Below, piece by piece: positions 63,058 to 64,000 of a stretch of DNA of 64,000 nucleotides; position 1 is the first letter of the stretch; the number at the start of each line of letters is the position of its first letter. Origin of the DNA: Roseburia hominis (GTDB lineage Bacteria; Bacillota; Clostridia; Lachnospirales; Lachnospiraceae); contig CP159990.1 of NCBI GenBank assembly GCA_040702975.1, positions 1,550,001 through 1,614,000 of the forward strand. The letters run 5' to 3'. Made by a program: the position numbers and the translations under genes. Under the pieces are notes generated by a model. It saw nothing but the letters and a program-made list of their open reading frames with translations, was not told the DNA's origin and made no database searches.

Positions 63058-64000
63058 ATGGCAACAAAATGGGTTTACATGTTTACAGAAGGTAACGCTA
63101 CCATGAGAAACCTTCTTGGCGGTAAAGGTGCCAACCTTGCTGAAATGACCAATCTCGGAATCCCGGTTCCACAGGGATTTACCATCACAACAGAGGCTTG
63201 TACTCAGTATTATGAGGATGGAAGACAGATCAACGATGAGATCATGGGACAGATTATGGAGGCCATCACTAAGATGGAAGCAGTTACCGGTATGAAATTC
63301 GGTGACAAAGAGAATCCTCTTCTGGTTTCGGTTCGTTCCGGAGCGAGAGCTTCTATGCCGGGTATGATGGATACCATCCTGAACCTGGGGCTGAACGAAG
63401 AGGTAGTGGAAGTACTTGCTAACAAATCAGGCAATCCGCGTTGGGCTTGGGACTGCTACAGAAGATTTATCCAGATGTATTCTGACGTAGTTATGGAAGT
63501 AGGTAAAAAATACTTCGAAGAGCTGATTGACAAGATGAAAGCAGAGAAGGGTGTTACTCAGGACGTAGATCTTACTGCTGAGGACCTGAAGTGCCTGGCT
63601 AATCAGTTCAAAGCTGAATATAAAGAAAAAATCGGCGCTGACTTCCCGTCTGATCCGAAGGAACAGTTAATGGGAGCTATCAAAGCCGTATTCCGTTCCT
63701 GGGACAACCCGCGTGCTAACGTATATCGTCGTGACAACGATATCCCGTATTCATGGGGAACCGCTGTTAACGTACAGATGATGGCATTCGGTAACATGGG
63801 CGAGACCTCTGGTACAGGTGTTGCATTTACCCGTGATCCGGCTACCGGTGAGAAGAAGCTGATGGGCGAATTCCTTATGAACGCTCAGGGCGAAGACGTT
63901 GTTGCCGGTGTTCGTACACCGCAGAAGATCGAGCAGCTGAAAGAAGTTATGCCGGAAGTTTACGAGCAGTTCGTAGGAATCTGCAATACTCTGGAAGATC
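63058..64000 (+). CDS. ppdK: Pyruvate, phosphate dikinase (3' end beyond window)
   Basis: Interconverts pyruvate, ATP and phosphate with PEP, AMP and PPi. The ATG at 63058 follows gaggaggaaa and opens a frame that runs off the window end (about 314 codons seen). It reads MATKWVYMFTEGNATMRNLL, then GGKGANLAEMTNLGIPVPQG, SVRSGARASMPGMMDT and GTGVAFTRDPATGEKK, all N-terminal ATP-grasp signatures of PPDK. The catalytic His domain and PEP-binding barrel lie outside. Codon use resembles that of nifJ, implying high expression in fermentative metabolism. Confidence 0.95.
   Translation, partial: MATKWVYMFTEGNATMRNLLGGKGANLAEMTNLGIPVPQGFTITTEACTQYYEDGRQINDEIMGQIMEAITKMEAVTGMKFGDKENPLLVSVRSGARASMPGMMDTILNLGLNEEVVEVLANKSGNPRWAWDCYRRFIQMYSDVVMEVGKKYFEELIDKMKAEKGVTQDVDLTAEDLKCLANQFKAEYKEKIGADFPSDPKEQLMGAIKAVFRSWDNPRANVYRRDNDIPYSWGTAVNVQMMAFGNMGETSGTGVAFTRDPATGEKKLMGEFLMNAQGEDVVAGVRTPQKIEQLKEVMPEVYEQFVGICNTLED

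Overview
The window looks like a chromosomal segment from an anaerobic Clostridia, most likely the family Lachnospiraceae. This rests on gene order and content: priA-def-fmt-rsmB-rlmN-stp-prkC-rsgA-rpe-thiN, a single-chain pyruvate:ferredoxin oxidoreductase, an NhaC-type transporter under a lysine riboswitch, an M16C peptidase beside era, and pyruvate phosphate dikinase. Species cannot be fixed from the sequence alone. No rRNA, tRNA, integrase, transposase or CRISPR array is visible.

Layout. 1-12.9 kb is a dense plus-strand housekeeping run (replication restart, fMet processing, rRNA modification, Ser/Thr kinase and phosphatase, ribosome GTPases, Lgt). 13-16.5 kb is nifJ, with a strong terminator. 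16.6-21 kb holds a TetR regulator with an obvious operator, a Uma2 nuclease-like protein, a GNAT acetyltransferase and the lysine-riboswitch/LysW unit. 21.1-27.7 kb has a VanR/VanS-like two-component pair divergent from a gtrA-gtrB-yfhO glycosylation operon, with paired palindromes between them. 28-35.2 kb carries the M16C peptidase, era, yqzL, recO, moaC and glyS. 35.5-37 kb is a DUF4869-like gene plus a P-loop gene of unknown role. 37.1-46.0 kb is an accessory catabolic cluster: transporter, hydantoinase-like ATPase, a frame-shifted HExxH gene, a YhcH-type anomerase, a LacI regulator, KDG kinase, HPS, PHI and KDPG aldolase. 46.1-59.1 kb is a one-carbon region: a tandem glycine riboswitch, glyA-gcvT-gcvH-gcvPA(frameshifted)-gcvPB-lplA-lpdA, then folC-folE-HD-folP-folBK. 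59.2-64 kb has an M18 aminopeptidase, an ABC-F gene between direct repeats, and the 5' part of ppdK.

The most unusual signal is a family of about 11 copies of a 45-bp palindromic element, spread over six loci and all in the same orientation. Most copies are intergenic. Two tandem pairs lie in-frame inside protein genes (yfhO and the DUF4869-like gene), each adding 2 x 15 residues. The hairpin core shows compensatory base changes. This resembles the coding palindromic elements known from Rickettsia, but I do not recognise this family. Other signals are an HIV-type T TTT TTA slippery heptamer exactly at the frame break of the HExxH gene, a +1 break in gcvPA, and a duplicated tail of the glycine riboswitch at both ends of the 37-46 kb catabolic cluster.
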